From positions 1-64,000 of the forward strand of contig NZ_LFVY01000022.1 in NCBI RefSeq assembly GCF_001050155.1: 64,000 nucleotides of DNA, written 5' to 3'. The notes beneath the pieces are model-generated. The model was not told the DNA's origin. It worked only from the letters and a program-made list of their open reading frames with translations, and did no database searches. The position numbers were made by a program, and so were the translations under genes. This stretch comes from Nitratireductor soli. Lineage in GTDB: Bacteria > Pseudomonadota > Alphaproteobacteria > Rhizobiales > Rhizobiaceae. Positions 52,211 to 63,200 of this stretch are shown piece after piece. How positions within the stretch are numbered: position 1 is the first letter of the stretch; the number at the start of each line of letters is the position of its first letter.

Positions 52211-52520
52211 TCATCCCCCTACTCCCCGCGTGCGGGGAGTAGGTCCCGGCAGGGGGATGAGGGACGTGAGCCAGCATTTCTGGTTCGCCCGCTCGTCCCG
52301 CTGTCCCCTCGATCTTTGGCGCTCGCCCCTCATCCTCACCTTCTCCCCGCCAGCAGGGAGAAGGGGTCCTTGACGCTTACGGACCACCTCCACCCGCGTC
52401 ACCAACTCGAAGCTCAGAGTTCATGACGGGAACGGCTGCATTGTTCCCAATTGCCTGCAACGGCCAACATGCGATTGCCCTGCCGCTTGCGGGAGAAGGG
52501 CCCGGTAAGCGGATGAGGGG
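52211..52520. repeat. Three hairpin repeats in a gene-free stretch
   Basis: Hairpins at 52219-52242 (11-bp perfect stem CTACTCCCCGC, 2-nt loop), 52339-52364 (CCTTCTCCC/GGGAGAAGG) and 52483-52512 (CCGCTT/AAGCGG) all contain CTCCCC/GGGGAG-like cores. These look like copies or fragments of a repetitive extragenic palindrome. No gene is seen between 52145 and 52546. Confidence 0.6.
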
Positions 52521-52546
52521 CGGGTGTGGCCGCTGCGCGCCGCCGC

Positions 52547-52891
52547 TTACAAGCGCGACCAGGTCTGGTTGCGGCAGATCAGCCCGCCCAGCACGCAGCC
52601 GCCCATCTTCAGGCTGTTGCCGGAAATGCTGCCCTTGCCATTATAGGTCTTGTCGTTGGCCGGGTCGGTGATCTTGCCGGTGTATTTGCCTTCGCCGGCA
52701 GCCTTGAACGTGCCGATCTTCTTGCCGGCGTGTTGGCCAGTCTTCAGCGTGATGCAGAAGGAGCCGCCGCACGAGGCGATTTGCGCCGTGCTGCCGGCCT
52801 CCGTCTTCCAATTGCCTTCGATCGGATCGGCCATCGCCGCACCCGCGGTCACGGCCAGCATCGCCGCCACAACAAGAAATCTGCGTATCAT
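52547..52891 (-). CDS. DUF2147 family secreted protein
   Basis: A 114-aa protein with a signal peptide (about 1-20, IRRFLVVAAMLAVTAGAAMA) and a lipocalin-like DUF2147 domain: DPIEGNWKTEAGSTAQIASC, ITDPANDKTYNGKGSISGNS, LKMGGCVLGGLICRNQTWSR. GGAGG supports ATG 52891. Function unknown. Probably a stand-alone gene. Confidence 0.9.
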   Translation of the reverse strand: MIRRFLVVAAMLAVTAGAAMADPIEGNWKTEAGSTAQIASCGGSFCITLKTGQHAGKKIGTFKAAGEGKYTGKITDPANDKTYNGKGSISGNSLKMGGCVLGGLICRNQTWSRL

Positions 52892-53015
52892 TTCTTTCGT
52901 TCCTCCCGAACAAAGCCGTCCCGTACGGCTTACGCAAACGTAAAAGTAATTCAAACCTCGTCGCGCTGCAATTGCCGTGTGAGCCTTGCATGCAGGATGG
53001 TTCGGGTAGGGGCTG

Positions 53016-53915
53016 TCACTCCACCCCGTAGATACGGGCGATGTCGTCGAGCATCAGATTGGCCGCCAGGACGCCGCCGGCGGTGTTCCAGATCGTGTCG
53101 TCCACGGCGTAGACCTTGCCCGCCTTCACCGCCTCCAGCGTCTGCCACAGCGGATCGGCGAGCACGTCCTTGGCCAGTTTCGTCGCCTCGCCATCGCCCG
53201 GCTCATAGGTGAAATAGAACAGCCGGTCGCCATCCATGTCCGGAATGCTTTCCTTGCCGACCTTCAGGACGAAATCGTCGATGTCCTGGTTGGCCGGCCG
53301 CGCAAAGCCGACCTTGCCGAGGATGAAGCCGGAAAAGCTGTCCTTCTGGTAGATGCGGATATGGCCGGGCATGAAGCGGACGACGGAGATCTTTTCCTTC
53401 ACGTGGTCGCCAAGCTCGGTTGCCAGCCTTGCCGCATGTGCATCGAAATCGGCCAGCACCTTGTCGCCTTCGGGCCCCTTGCCCACGGCCTTCGCCCAGA
53501 GCTTGAAGTTGATGCGCCAGTCGCCGCGCAGCCGCTCCGAGATGACGGTCGGCGCGATCGCCGAAAGCTGCTCGTAGATCGCCTCGTGGCGCAGCTTGGT
53601 GCCGAGGATGAGGTCGGGCTGCAGGGCGGCGATCAGTTCGAGATTGACCGCGCTTTCCTTGCCGACCGGCTCGACGCCCTCCATCTGCCCGGCAATGTGC
53701 GCATACCAGGGATCGCCGTTCCAGGAATTGACGGCGCCGACCGGCTTTACACCCAGCGCCAGAAGCGCCTCCGTGCCTTCATTGGTCAGGACGACGATCC
53801 TTTGCGGCGCGTCGGGCACCGCCGTCGTGCCCATGGAATGCTCGATCTCCGCCGCGCGCGCGCCAGGCGCGACAGCCAGCAGGGCGGATATGACCAACAA
53901 CGATAGGATGCGCAT
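53016..53915 (-). CDS. Iron-siderophore ABC transporter substrate-binding protein
   Basis: A 299-aa periplasmic binding protein of the FecB/FepB type. Signal peptide (1-21), then IEHSMGTTAVPDAPQRIVVL and ALGVKPVGAVN, ALQPDLILG and the late YAVDDTIWN. It delivers ferric siderophore or a related iron complex to the divergent permease operon (54060-56912). Confidence 0.9.
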   Translation of the reverse strand: MRILSLLVISALLAVAPGARAAEIEHSMGTTAVPDAPQRIVVLTNEGTEALLALGVKPVGAVNSWNGDPWYAHIAGQMEGVEPVGKESAVNLELIAALQPDLILGTKLRHEAIYEQLSAIAPTVISERLRGDWRINFKLWAKAVGKGPEGDKVLADFDAHAARLATELGDHVKEKISVVRFMPGHIRIYQKDSFSGFILGKVGFARPANQDIDDFVLKVGKESIPDMDGDRLFYFTYEPGDGEATKLAKDVLADPLWQTLEAVKAGKVYAVDDTIWNTAGGVLAANLMLDDIARIYGVE

Positions 53916-53993
53916 CTCAATCTCCTGTGCTGCCGGGAGACGTCCCGGATCGGGGTCCGTTCAATCGAAAAGCTGGGCGGGCTTGTCAAGTTT

Positions 53994-54018
53994 GAAGTTG
54001 ACATTGTTGGTCAACTTC
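53994..54018. promoter_or_regulatory. Candidate iron-responsive operator (TGA-N9-TCA)
   Basis: A 9-bp inverted repeat GAAGTTGAC/GTCAACTTC with a 7-nt spacer contains TGA-N9-TCA (53999-54013), the form of the RirA-type iron-responsive operator in Rhizobiales. It lies between the divergent binding-protein and permease genes and could control both. Confidence 0.6.
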
Positions 54019-54059
54019 TGAAAACCCCAGATCGGGAAAGGGCCGGGAAAGAGAGTGCA

Positions 54060-55052
54060 ATGCCGCGTTACGCTTTAGGTCTGGGCCTGATCCTTCTGAC
54101 CGCGCTTCTGGCGGCGGCAAGCCTGCATCTGGGCATTCGCTACACGCCGACGGGCGAGGTCTGGCGCGCACTGAGCCAAGGCGGCGACGACCAGGCGGCG
54201 CTGATCGTCACCACCCTGCGCCTGCCGCGCACCCTGATCGCCCTGGTGGTCGGCGGCGCGCTCGGCCTTTGCGGCCTTCTCCTGCAGACGGCGACGCGCA
54301 ACCCGCTGGCCGAGCCCGGCCTGCTCGGCATCAATGCGGGGGCGGGGTTCGCGGTCGTCGTCCTGGTCGTCCTGACCAATGTCCAGTCGCTGACGGTGAT
54401 CGCGCTTGCCGCCTGCCTCGGCGCGCTGCTGTGCGCGGCGCTGGTCTTCGGCCTGGCCCTGTCGGCCGGCGGCATGTCTTCGCCGGCGCATCTGCTGCTC
54501 GCCGGCGTCACCATCGCCGCCCTGTTCGCCTCCGGCATCCAGATCGTCATCGTCGCAGACGAGCGCACCATGGAGGAGCTCCTGTTCTGGCTTTCGGGCG
54601 GCTTTGCCGACCGCGATCTGCGCCTTCTGGCGCTTGCCGCTCCGGCCAGCCTCGTCATCGCGCTGGCCTCCTGGCGTCTGGCGCCGATGCTCGACGCGCT
54701 GATGACCGATGATGCAACCGCTCAATCGCTTGGTGTCCCGGTGCTGCGCACACGCTTCCTGGTCCTGGTGCTGGCGGCACTCCTGGCGGGGGTCAGCGTC
54801 GCCGTTGCCGGCCCCGTGGTCTTCATCGGCCTGGCCGCTCCGCATCTGGCCCGCCTGAGCGGTCGGCAAAGCCACGGCGTGCTGATCCCGCTTTCGGTTC
54901 TGATCGGTGGCGTGCTGGCGCTTGCCGCCGACATTGCGGCGCGTTTCGTCATCTACCCGTCCGAGGCGCCGGTCGGTGTCCTGCTTGCCGTCATCGGCGT
55001 GCCGACGCTGATCTATCTCCTGCAACGCAAGCGCCTGGGAGCGGCCGCGTGA
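54060..55052 (+). CDS. FecCD-family iron ABC transporter permease
   Basis: A 330-aa permease with about nine helices. LPRTLIALVVGGALGLCGLL and ATRNPLAEPGLLGINAGAGF are the FecCD signatures, with GPVVFIGLAAPHLARLSGRQ near the C-terminal ATPase contact. First gene of the permease-permease-ATPase operon; it overlaps the next by 4 nt. Confidence 0.92.
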   Translation: MPRYALGLGLILLTALLAAASLHLGIRYTPTGEVWRALSQGGDDQAALIVTTLRLPRTLIALVVGGALGLCGLLLQTATRNPLAEPGLLGINAGAGFAVVVLVVLTNVQSLTVIALAACLGALLCAALVFGLALSAGGMSSPAHLLLAGVTIAALFASGIQIVIVADERTMEELLFWLSGGFADRDLRLLALAAPASLVIALASWRLAPMLDALMTDDATAQSLGVPVLRTRFLVLVLAALLAGVSVAVAGPVVFIGLAAPHLARLSGRQSHGVLIPLSVLIGGVLALAADIAARFVIYPSEAPVGVLLAVIGVPTLIYLLQRKRLGAAA

Positions 55053-56092
55053 CCGCTCTGTCCGGCACATCCGGGCTGCCCGTCACCCTCGGGCGCGGCG
55101 GCAAGGTTGCGCTTCTGGCGCTCACGGTGATTGTCCTGGCGGTTGCAAGTGTCGGCTTCGGCAGTTCCTCCATGTCGCCCGGCCGCGTCCTTCTGGCGAT
55201 CATCGGCGAGGGCGCACGCAGCGACACGGTCATCGTCTGGTCGCTGCGCATGCCGCGCCTGCTCATGGCGGCGCTCAGCGGGTCTGCGCTGGCGCTCGCC
55301 GGCTTCGTGCTGCAGCGCGCCACCCGCAATGCGCTGGCCGCCCCTTCCGTGCTCGGCATCGTCGATGGCGCGGCCTTCGGCGTGATGATCTTCCTGTTCA
55401 TCTTCAGCAATGAATCGAACGCGCTCACGGTCAGCATATTATGGCAGCCGCTGGCCGCCGCCTCCGGCGCCCTGGTGTTCGCGCTCGCCATCATTCTGCT
55501 GGCCGTCAGGACCGGCGCGCCACCCTTGCGCATCATCCTCTATGGCGTGGCGCTGGGGGCGCTTGCCAAGGCCGGCGTCACCCTGTTCATGATCGACGGG
55601 CCGGTTCATCGCGCCAGCCAGGCGGCGATCTGGCTGGCCGGTTCCGTGCACCAGGCGCGCTGGAGCGACGTGTCTACGCTGGCCTGCGTGCTCGCCCTGA
55701 TCGTTCCGCTGACAATGCTTTTGACCCGCCGCATGGACCAGCTCGAGCTCGACGAACAGAGCGCTGCGGCCACCGGCCTGCCGGTGCGCGCGACGCAGTT
55801 GATGCTGTTTGCGCTGGCCACGTGCCTCACCGCGGCGGCTGTCTCGTTTTCTGGCGCAATCGGCTTCGTCGGCCTGGTTGCGCCGCATGCCGCGCGGCTG
55901 GCGATCGGCGGTCGCGCCCTGCCGCAGGCGGTGGCCGCCGCCCTGATCGGCGCGGCGATGGTGGTGGCGGCCGATCTCGTCGTGCGGGTCGCCTTCGCCC
56001 CGCTCGAAGTGCCCGCAGGCGCCGTGACCGCGGTTGTCGGCGCGCCTTATTTCCTGTTCATCTTGCTGCGCGCGGGAAGAGTTCATGCCTGA
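55049..56092 (+). CDS. FecCD-family iron ABC transporter permease, second subunit
   Basis: A 347-aa permease, GTG start overlapping the upstream stop (GTGA). It repeats the FecCD pattern: LRMPRLLMAALSGSALALAG, ATRNALAAPSVLGIVDGAAF, GAIGFVGLVAPHAARLAIGG. With 54060-55052 it forms the heterodimeric membrane channel of the importer. Confidence 0.92.
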   Translation: MTALSGTSGLPVTLGRGGKVALLALTVIVLAVASVGFGSSSMSPGRVLLAIIGEGARSDTVIVWSLRMPRLLMAALSGSALALAGFVLQRATRNALAAPSVLGIVDGAAFGVMIFLFIFSNESNALTVSILWQPLAAASGALVFALAIILLAVRTGAPPLRIILYGVALGALAKAGVTLFMIDGPVHRASQAAIWLAGSVHQARWSDVSTLACVLALIVPLTMLLTRRMDQLELDEQSAAATGLPVRATQLMLFALATCLTAAAVSFSGAIGFVGLVAPHAARLAIGGRALPQAVAAALIGAAMVVAADLVVRVAFAPLEVPAGAVTAVVGAPYFLFILLRAGRVHA

Positions 56093-56912
56093 GAACAATA
56101 AATCCGAAATCGAATTACGCGGCGCGGCGCTTGGCTACGCCGGCAAGCTGGTGTTTGAATCCCTTGATCTGTCCATCCGCGCCGGCCGGCTGACGGCGCT
56201 TTGCGGCCCCAATGGCTGCGGCAAGTCGACGGCGTTGCGCGCCATGCGGGCGATGCTGCCGGCGGAGGCTGGCGACGTCCTGCTCAAGGGGCGCTCCGTT
56301 TCGGAATTCCCGGCCAAGGCGCTGGCGCGCGAGATCGCCATGCTGACGCAAAATCCCAGCGCACCGGAGGAAATGACCGTGGCTCATCTGGTGTCGCTGG
56401 GCCGCTATGCCCATCGCAACGGCTTTTCCGCCGATGCGCGCGCCGACCGTGCGGCGGTGGCCGAGGCCCTCGACAGCACCAATTTGGCCAACCTTGCCGA
56501 GCGCCCCATCGGCACCTTGTCGGGCGGCCAGCTCCAGCGGGTCTGGATCGCCATGGTCCTGGCGCAGGCGGCGCCCGTGATCCTGCTCGACGAACCGACC
56601 AACCATCTCGACATCGCCCACGCGCTCGAGGTCCTGTCGCTGGTGCGCCGGCTCGGCGCCCAAGAGGGCAAGACCGTCATCGTCGTGCTGCACGATCTCA
56701 ATCTCGCCGCGCGCTTCGCCGACGACATCGTCTTCTTCAGTGGTGGCCGGGTGGCAGGCAGTGGGGAGGTGGATGAAGTCTTCCGTCAGGAACTGATCGA
56801 GGATGTGTTTGGCATCGAATACATCGTGCGACGCGAAGAAGCGTCCGAAAGACCCTATTGCATCCCCCTCGCGGCCTGCCCGGCACGCCGTGACCGGCTG
56901 GTGCAGCTTTGA
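56085..56912 (+). CDS. Iron-siderophore ABC transporter ATPase (FhuC/FecE-like)
   Basis: A 275-aa ATPase. Walker A GPNGCGKST, signature LSGGQLQRVWIAMVLAQ, Walker B VILLDEPTNHLD and the H-loop His in VIVVLHDLNLAARFADD. ATG 56085 overlaps the permease stop by eight bases. It powers uptake by the two permeases. The C-terminal tail ends with CIPLAACPARRDRLVQL. Confidence 0.93.
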   Translation: MPENNKSEIELRGAALGYAGKLVFESLDLSIRAGRLTALCGPNGCGKSTALRAMRAMLPAEAGDVLLKGRSVSEFPAKALAREIAMLTQNPSAPEEMTVAHLVSLGRYAHRNGFSADARADRAAVAEALDSTNLANLAERPIGTLSGGQLQRVWIAMVLAQAAPVILLDEPTNHLDIAHALEVLSLVRRLGAQEGKTVIVVLHDLNLAARFADDIVFFSGGRVAGSGEVDEVFRQELIEDVFGIEYIVRREEASERPYCIPLAACPARRDRLVQL

Positions 56913-57195
56913 ATTTTCAGAAAATTGTCTCTTCTAGCGTGCCGCGTGGTTAGCGAAGTGTTGCCGTCGCAGTCACCCCAAAAGCCTGTCCAAAAGCCGC
57001 GAAGCCCGCTTTGGCACGGATTCCGATGCTTAACAAATTCAAGCATTTACTGAAAATTTGAACTTTGTTTTCTTCAAATTAAGCACAAGATTTAACGGCG
57101 ATTTCAGGCGCTCCCGTCATTCTCCAAACCATCGAAGAGCAAGCCCGAATGCGGGAAACAAAAGCTCTCGGGAGAGAAAACAGGGATCTTGGATT

Positions 57196-57462
57196 ATGGC
57201 ACGTTATGACGTTCAGGAAGCAGGCTTCGGCACGGCTGGTTCGTCCACCCAGGCCGATGTGCTGTTTCAGCTGGGAATGATGTATGCGACCGGCCGCGAC
57301 TGCGATGTCGATCTGGTGGCAGCCCATAAATGGTTCAACATCGCCGCCATCAAGGGCTCGGCGCGCGCCGTCGAACTCCGCTCGGAAGTGGCCGGCAGCA
57401 TGTCGAAGGCGGACCTCGCCAAGGCGCTGCGCGACGCACGCGAATGGATGACGATGCATTGA
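57196..57462 (+). CDS. Short Sel1-repeat protein
   Basis: An 88-aa soluble protein with one or two Sel1-like units (ADVLFQLGMMYATGRDCDVD followed by LVAAHKWFNIAAIKGSARAV). The small size and this motif recur as single conserved genes in Rhizobiales. Function unknown. ATG 57196 is chosen; the upstream frame extension is A+T-rich and intergenic. Confidence 0.82.
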   Translation: MARYDVQEAGFGTAGSSTQADVLFQLGMMYATGRDCDVDLVAAHKWFNIAAIKGSARAVELRSEVAGSMSKADLAKALRDAREWMTMH

Positions 57463-57540
57463 GGAGATTGCGCGCAACGAACCGGGCACAGGGAGCCTCG
57501 ACGGCGCCCGGTTCCCTGTTCGCTGCGGGCGGTGAACTGC

Positions 57541-59499
57541 CTATTCGCTCAACTCCTCGAACCGTACGAGCATCGCGCCGTCATTGACTTGCGCCCCTTC
57601 GGAGGCGATTTCGGCGATCACGCCGTCATGCGGCGCCGTGATGGTGTGTTCCATCTTCATCGCCTCGAGCACCAGCAGCGGCTGGCCCTTCCTGACGGTT
57701 TCGCGCACGGCGGCCCGCACGAGCTTGACGAGCCCCGGCATGGGTGCGCTCAGCCGGTCGCCGGCCGCCGCGTCGCCTGCCATCTGCAGCGGGTCGGGGA
57801 CCTGGAAGGTCAGGCCGTCGGCGCGTTCGAACACCGTCACATGCCCGGGCCAGCACGCCACGCGCCCGGCTTCGCCGCGCCGAACGATGATTGGCTGCGT
57901 GCGCTCATCCTCGCCAACGCAAATCGACAGCGCTCCGTCTGGCCGCGCCGTCACCCAAGCGCTGATCGTTTCATCGCCGCGCTGCAGCGTGCGTCGATGC
58001 GCCATCGCGCCAAAATGCCCATAGCCGGAAATGGTCGAGAACGGATCGGCGTCGTCCGCCGCTCGCGCCCGGCTGCTGGTGGCGGCGACGGCGCTTGCCA
58101 CATGCCGGGCGAGGGGGGACGCCACGGTGGTGAGCGCCGCCTGCTTGCGGCCGATCAGTCCTGTCTCCAGATTGCCCGCTGCGAAATCCTCGTCGCGGGC
58201 GAGCCGCGCCAGAAAACCCAGATTGACCGTCGAACCGGCGACTTCCGTCGCTTCGAGCGCCGTTGCCAGCGCATCCAGAGCCGCCGCGCGTGTCGCCGCA
58301 TGGACGATCAGCTTGGCGATCATCGGATCGTAATAGGGCGAGATCGCATCGCCCGCCGTGACGCCGGCATCGACGCGCAGCAGCGCTCCGTTCACCGCGT
58401 CGGGAAATTTCAGATGATGCAGCGTGCCCGTCGCCGGCAGGAAGTCGCGCGTCGCATCCTCCGCATAAATCCGGGCTTCCACCGCATGGCCAGTGGCTGT
58501 GATCTGCTCCTGCATCAGCGGCAGGGGTTCGCCGGCGGCCACCCGTAACTGCCACTCCACCAGGTCGATGCCGGTGATCATCTCGGTCACCGGATGCTCC
58601 ACCTGCAGCCGCGTGTTCATTTCCATGAACCAGAACCGGTCGGGACGCAGTCCTTCCGAGGCATCGACGATGAACTCGATCGTGCCGGCCCCGCTGTAGG
58701 AGATCGCCTTCGCCGCTTTCACGGCCGCATCCGTCATCGCTTGGCGCGTCGCCTCGTTCATGCCAGGGGCTGGGGCCTCCTCGATCACCTTCTGGTGCCG
58801 GCGCTGCGCCGAGCAATCGCGCTCGAACAGATGGACGGCATTGCCGTGATTGTCGCCGAACACCTGCACCTCGATGTGGCGCGGCGTTTCGATGTACTTC
58901 TCCACCAGCACATGCTCGTCGCCGAAGGCGGCCTTGGCCTCGCGCTGGGCCGCCGCCAGGGCCTCGGGAAAGGCGTCCTGATCGCTCACCAGCCGCATGC
59001 CCTTGCCGCCGCCGCCGGCACGCGCCTTGATCAGCACCGGATAACCGATTTCATTGGCCTTGGCGGCCAGGGCGACAAGCGCCTGCGTGTCGCCGTGATA
59101 GCCCGGAACCACCGGTACGCCGGCCCGTTCCATCAGGCGTTTTGCGGCGTCCTTCAGCCCCATGGCGCGGATTGCCTGTGACGAGGGGCCAATGAAAATC
59201 AATCCCACCGCTTCCACCTTCTCGACGAAGTCCGGGTTTTCCGACAGGAAACCATAGCCGGGGTGGATGGCTTCCGCACCGGTATCCCGCGCCGCCTGAA
59301 TGATCCTGTCGCCGTCCAGATAGCTTTCGCCAACCGGTGCCGCGCCGATATGCACCGCCTCGTCGGCCATTCGCACATGCAGCGCGTCGCGGTCGGCGTC
59401 CGAATAGACCGCCACGGTGGCGATCCCCAATCGCTTTGCGGTGCGCGTGACGCGAACGGCGATCTCGCCGCGATTGGCGATCAGGATTTTCTCAAACAT
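57541..59499 (-). CDS. Biotin-dependent acyl-CoA carboxylase alpha subunit
   Basis: A 652-aa alpha chain of the methylcrotonyl-/propionyl-/acetyl-CoA carboxylase type. Biotin carboxylase domain from MFEKILIANRGEIAVRVTRT, ATP-grasp loop GGGGKGM, FERDCSAQRRHQKVIEEAP, and a C-terminal biotinyl domain with LLVLEAMKMEHT (Lys615). The length and layout best fit the methylcrotonyl-CoA carboxylase alpha subunit of leucine breakdown, but the beta subunit is not adjacent, so the acyl specificity is open. Confidence 0.88.
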   Translation of the reverse strand: MFEKILIANRGEIAVRVTRTAKRLGIATVAVYSDADRDALHVRMADEAVHIGAAPVGESYLDGDRIIQAARDTGAEAIHPGYGFLSENPDFVEKVEAVGLIFIGPSSQAIRAMGLKDAAKRLMERAGVPVVPGYHGDTQALVALAAKANEIGYPVLIKARAGGGGKGMRLVSDQDAFPEALAAAQREAKAAFGDEHVLVEKYIETPRHIEVQVFGDNHGNAVHLFERDCSAQRRHQKVIEEAPAPGMNEATRQAMTDAAVKAAKAISYSGAGTIEFIVDASEGLRPDRFWFMEMNTRLQVEHPVTEMITGIDLVEWQLRVAAGEPLPLMQEQITATGHAVEARIYAEDATRDFLPATGTLHHLKFPDAVNGALLRVDAGVTAGDAISPYYDPMIAKLIVHAATRAAALDALATALEATEVAGSTVNLGFLARLARDEDFAAGNLETGLIGRKQAALTTVASPLARHVASAVAATSSRARAADDADPFSTISGYGHFGAMAHRRTLQRGDETISAWVTARPDGALSICVGEDERTQPIIVRRGEAGRVACWPGHVTVFERADGLTFQVPDPLQMAGDAAAGDRLSAPMPGLVKLVRAAVRETVRKGQPLLVLEAMKMEHTITAPHDGVIAEIASEGAQVNDGAMLVRFEELSE

Positions 59500-60278
59500 C
59501 GGCGATTGCCCCTTTGCAATGAAAGCGTCTGTTGGTCTGACCTTATAGACGGTTTCATTGTGCAACGTCAGGATTCCGATGGTTTTTTCAACGCTTGTTC
59601 CGGAGCGGTCGTCGTGCTTCGGGCGTAGCGAACGCACATGGATTTGCTTCGCGACGACCGCCGGCGCCTCGGAGCGACATCGGAGTAGGTCGCCTAGTCA
59701 TGTTGATTTTGAATAAAGCATAGTAAATTCAATCTGTTATATCGCTTCTTGGCGCGGGTTACCGTAACGATACCCGGCCGAGACTGCCCAACCGACCCCA
59801 ATTCGCCTTATCCCTTTCGACTGTGTTCTCAACCGGTCGGTCAGCACCGGCGTGTTCGCGTTCCCATGCGTAAAAAACTGCGGCGCCGACCGAGAGCGGC
59901 GCACCGCAAGCAAGGAACGGGCTCACGATGACTGGACAGCGATGTCGGGGAACACGCCTCTGCGTGCCGCCAGGATACAGACGCTTTCGGACTTTTCGAA
60001 GGGCGGCTGGAGCGCATTGCACGGCAAGGCGGACACTCCTCCTTCGCATCTGCCCCGGTGCATCGGGTGGCGTTTGAACCCGACAGCACTCGAAGTTGAA
60101 CGGGCAACTCTCGCAGACAGTTTCATGCGTCCCACCACGGTCGGGTTGGTCACCCGGCATGCGGATTTCGCCAAAGCACGACGCGCCAGAACGTTGTGAG
60201 AAAGACCGTCGAACGTGGAGGCGTGGAGATGGAATCGGCCGTCAACACGTCAGCAAAAATCATATTGGAAACGTCACG
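59500..60278. other. Long intergenic region without a convincing gene
   Basis: 779 bp between divergent genes. Open frames at 59852-60199 (+) and 59759-60160 (-) have no ribosome site, no family signature and opposite-strand overlap. An A+T-rich stretch near 59701-59745 could hold promoters for the carboxylase gene or the large outer-membrane gene. No repeat or RNA gene recognised. Confidence 0.5.
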
Positions 60279-63200
60279 ATGAAACGTTCACGAACTCGCT
60301 TTCTTCTCGCAACCAGCGCCCTGTCGTTCGCCGTCGCGATGTACGCTGATTCTGGCGTTGCCGCCGATCTTCGAGGTGGTGTCGAACCCATTCCCGAACC
60401 GCCGGTCTTTGTGCCCGAGCCCAGGCCGGCGAGAGCTGCGATCTTTGACAACCAGCCCGTCTACAAGGGTGGCGATGAACTGCCGATCTACATGGGTGAC
60501 GACCTTCCGCCGCTTCTGGAGATGGGTGGCGCCTGCGAAGGCGCGGCCTGCCCGGCGATGGTGCGTGGCAAAGTCCTCGACAACAGCCAGACAAGTCCGC
60601 TGCGCATCGGCGAGAACACGGAACAGGCAATGGGCGGAGACCGGCCGTCGCTCCCATTCATGATCTCCGTCGATGGGCAGGTGGTCGACGAGAGCGGCGC
60701 CATTCGCAACGAAGGTGCCTTTGGTGTCGGCGCCGATGCGCGTCCGGTCGACAGGCAGCGCAAGACGGACGTCGATCTCAGCGCGGTCGATATCCAGGTC
60801 AAGTTCGATGGCCTGGACCAGGAGCCGCTTCTGAATGTCTCCACCATGCCGATGCGCAGGGCCTATCGCCCCGGCGAGCCGGTCCAGTTCTATGCCACGT
60901 CGAATTACCCGGCCTTCATCAACCGCGGCGAAATTCGCATCTACGACAACCGGCGCGAACATTCCAGAAAACCCGTTGCGGTGATCCCGATCCGGGTCAA
61001 TTCGGAGGCGGGATGGGTGATGCCGGCGGATCCGGGCGGAGACTACACCTATGTGCTGCGCGTTTATGACGACCGCGGCCGTTTCGATGAAACCGTGCCT
61101 TTGACGCTTGTCGGCACGCGCGGGGAAATCATTCCCGATTCCGGTGATGCCATCGCTCCGGGGAAAGCAGAGGATCGCACCGCCTTCCGCAACATTCCCG
61201 TCTATGGCGGCGCGGTCACCGTCTACGGACGCAACGTGCCGGAGGGATATGGAATCGTTGCCTTCGACGAGCTTGTTCCGCTTGACGCCAACGGCACGTT
61301 CGTCACGCAGCGCATCCTGCCGCCCGGCCAGCACGCGGTCGATATCGCCGTGGACGGGACCTCGAAAGGCGGCGGCCTCTATTTCAGCCGCGACGTCAAC
61401 ATTCCGACCAGTGACTGGTTTTATGTGGCGCTCGCCGATTTCACCATCGGCAAGCGCACGGGCGACGACGGCATCGAGGATGTCCGCTCCGGCGAGTACG
61501 ACAAGGTCTGGCAGACGGGACGGCTGGCCTTCTACCTGCGTGGCAAGATCAAGGGAAAATTCCTGCTGACGGCGGCTGCCGATACAGGTGAAGACGACAT
61601 CAAGAACCTCTTCAAGGATCTCGACGCGCGCGACCCGAAGGAATTGCTGCGCCGCATCGATCCCGACAAATACTATCCGGTCTACGGCGATGATTCCAAA
61701 TCGGTGGACGATGCGCCGACCAGCGGCAAGTTCTACGTTCGCCTTGAACGCGGCGACAGTCATGTCATGTGGGGCAATTACAAGACCAAGATCTCCGGCA
61801 CCCGCTTCCTGCAGGTGGACCGCGGTCTGTACGGAGCCAGCGCGGTTCTGCGCTCGCCCGGCAACACCTCGTTCGGCGACCCCAGGTTCCAGGCGACGGG
61901 TTTTGCCGCGCAGCCCGAAACCCTGCCGCAGCGCGACGAGTTCCTCGGCACCGGCGGCTCGGCCTATTTTCTCAAACGACAAAAGGTCATCACCGGTTCC
62001 GAGACCCTGCATATCGAGTACCGTGACAAGGTCACCGGGCGCCTCATCGAGCGCCGGGCACTCGCCTATGGCGAGGACTACAACATCGACTATCTGCAAG
62101 GGGTGGTGATCCTCGACAAGCCGGTTTCCCAGGCCACGGCGGAAAGAGGACCTGTCCGCGACGGCGCGTTGGGCGGTTACACGACATACATCGTCGCCCA
62201 GTATGAATATCGTGCAAGGCTTGGCGAAGCCGATGACTATGTCTTCGGCGGCCGGGCCGAGCGCTGGCTCAAGGACAGCCTTCGCGTTGGCGTTACCGGG
62301 ATGGCAGACAACACGGGAAGTGCTGACCAACGGGTTTATGGAGCGGATGTTCGCATCCGCCGTTCCGACACGACCTACATCGATGGAGAGATCGCATATT
62401 CCAAGGGGCCCGGTTTTGGAACGTCGCGTTCCACCGATGGCGGGTTGACGATATCCGACACGCCGACCGCCGGCCGGCCGGATACGAAAGCGACCGCCTG
62501 GAGCCTGCGGGGTCAGATGGATCTCAAGGATTTCAAGCAGTTCGGGATACCGGGGACAATCGGCGGTTATTACGAGAGCAAGGACGCCGGTTTTTCAAGC
62601 GTTACCGAACAGATCACCATCGATGAGCGTCTTTGGGGAGCTCACGCAAATCTCCCGCTGACCACGACGATGGATCTCGACGTGTCCTATGATGACTACA
62701 GCAATGGCGAGGGCCGCCGTCGCAGTGAGACGGAAGCGTCGGTAAGCTGGGAGTTCGATGCCTACTGGAAAGCCGCTTTCGGCGTTTCATACTCCAAATT
62801 ATACGCGCCGGGTTCCGTGGCCTCGGGCAAGTCTGGCTATGACGGCACGCGTCTGGATGCAGGCGTGCGGATCGATTACAAGCAGGACGAGGACACCGGA
62901 TACTATGGTTTCGCGCAGACAACGGTGGACCGGAAGGGCGGCATCAAGAAGAATGACCGCTATGGCGTCGGCGCGGAGATGCAGATCACTGAAAAGATCG
63001 GCGCCGAGGGCGAAATCTCGTGGGGGCCTTCCGGGATCGGCGGCCTTGCCGGCCTGACCTACAGTCCAACCGCCGAAGACAAGTACTATGTCGGCTACCG
63101 TCTTGATCCTGATCGCGCGAATGATGGCAACTATGGCTACGATCTGGTCGGCGCCGACCGTGGCGCCATCGTCGCCGGCGTGAAGAAGCGCATCAACGAC

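Noticed and set aside
59759-60199. Overlapping frames on both strands in the intergenic region before the large outer-membrane gene
   Set aside because: No ribosome site, no motif, and each lies largely on the complement of the other.
60288-62330. A 680-codon minus-strand frame opposite the large outer-membrane gene
   Set aside because: The plus-strand frame has a signal peptide and continues open to the window end; the minus frame has neither.
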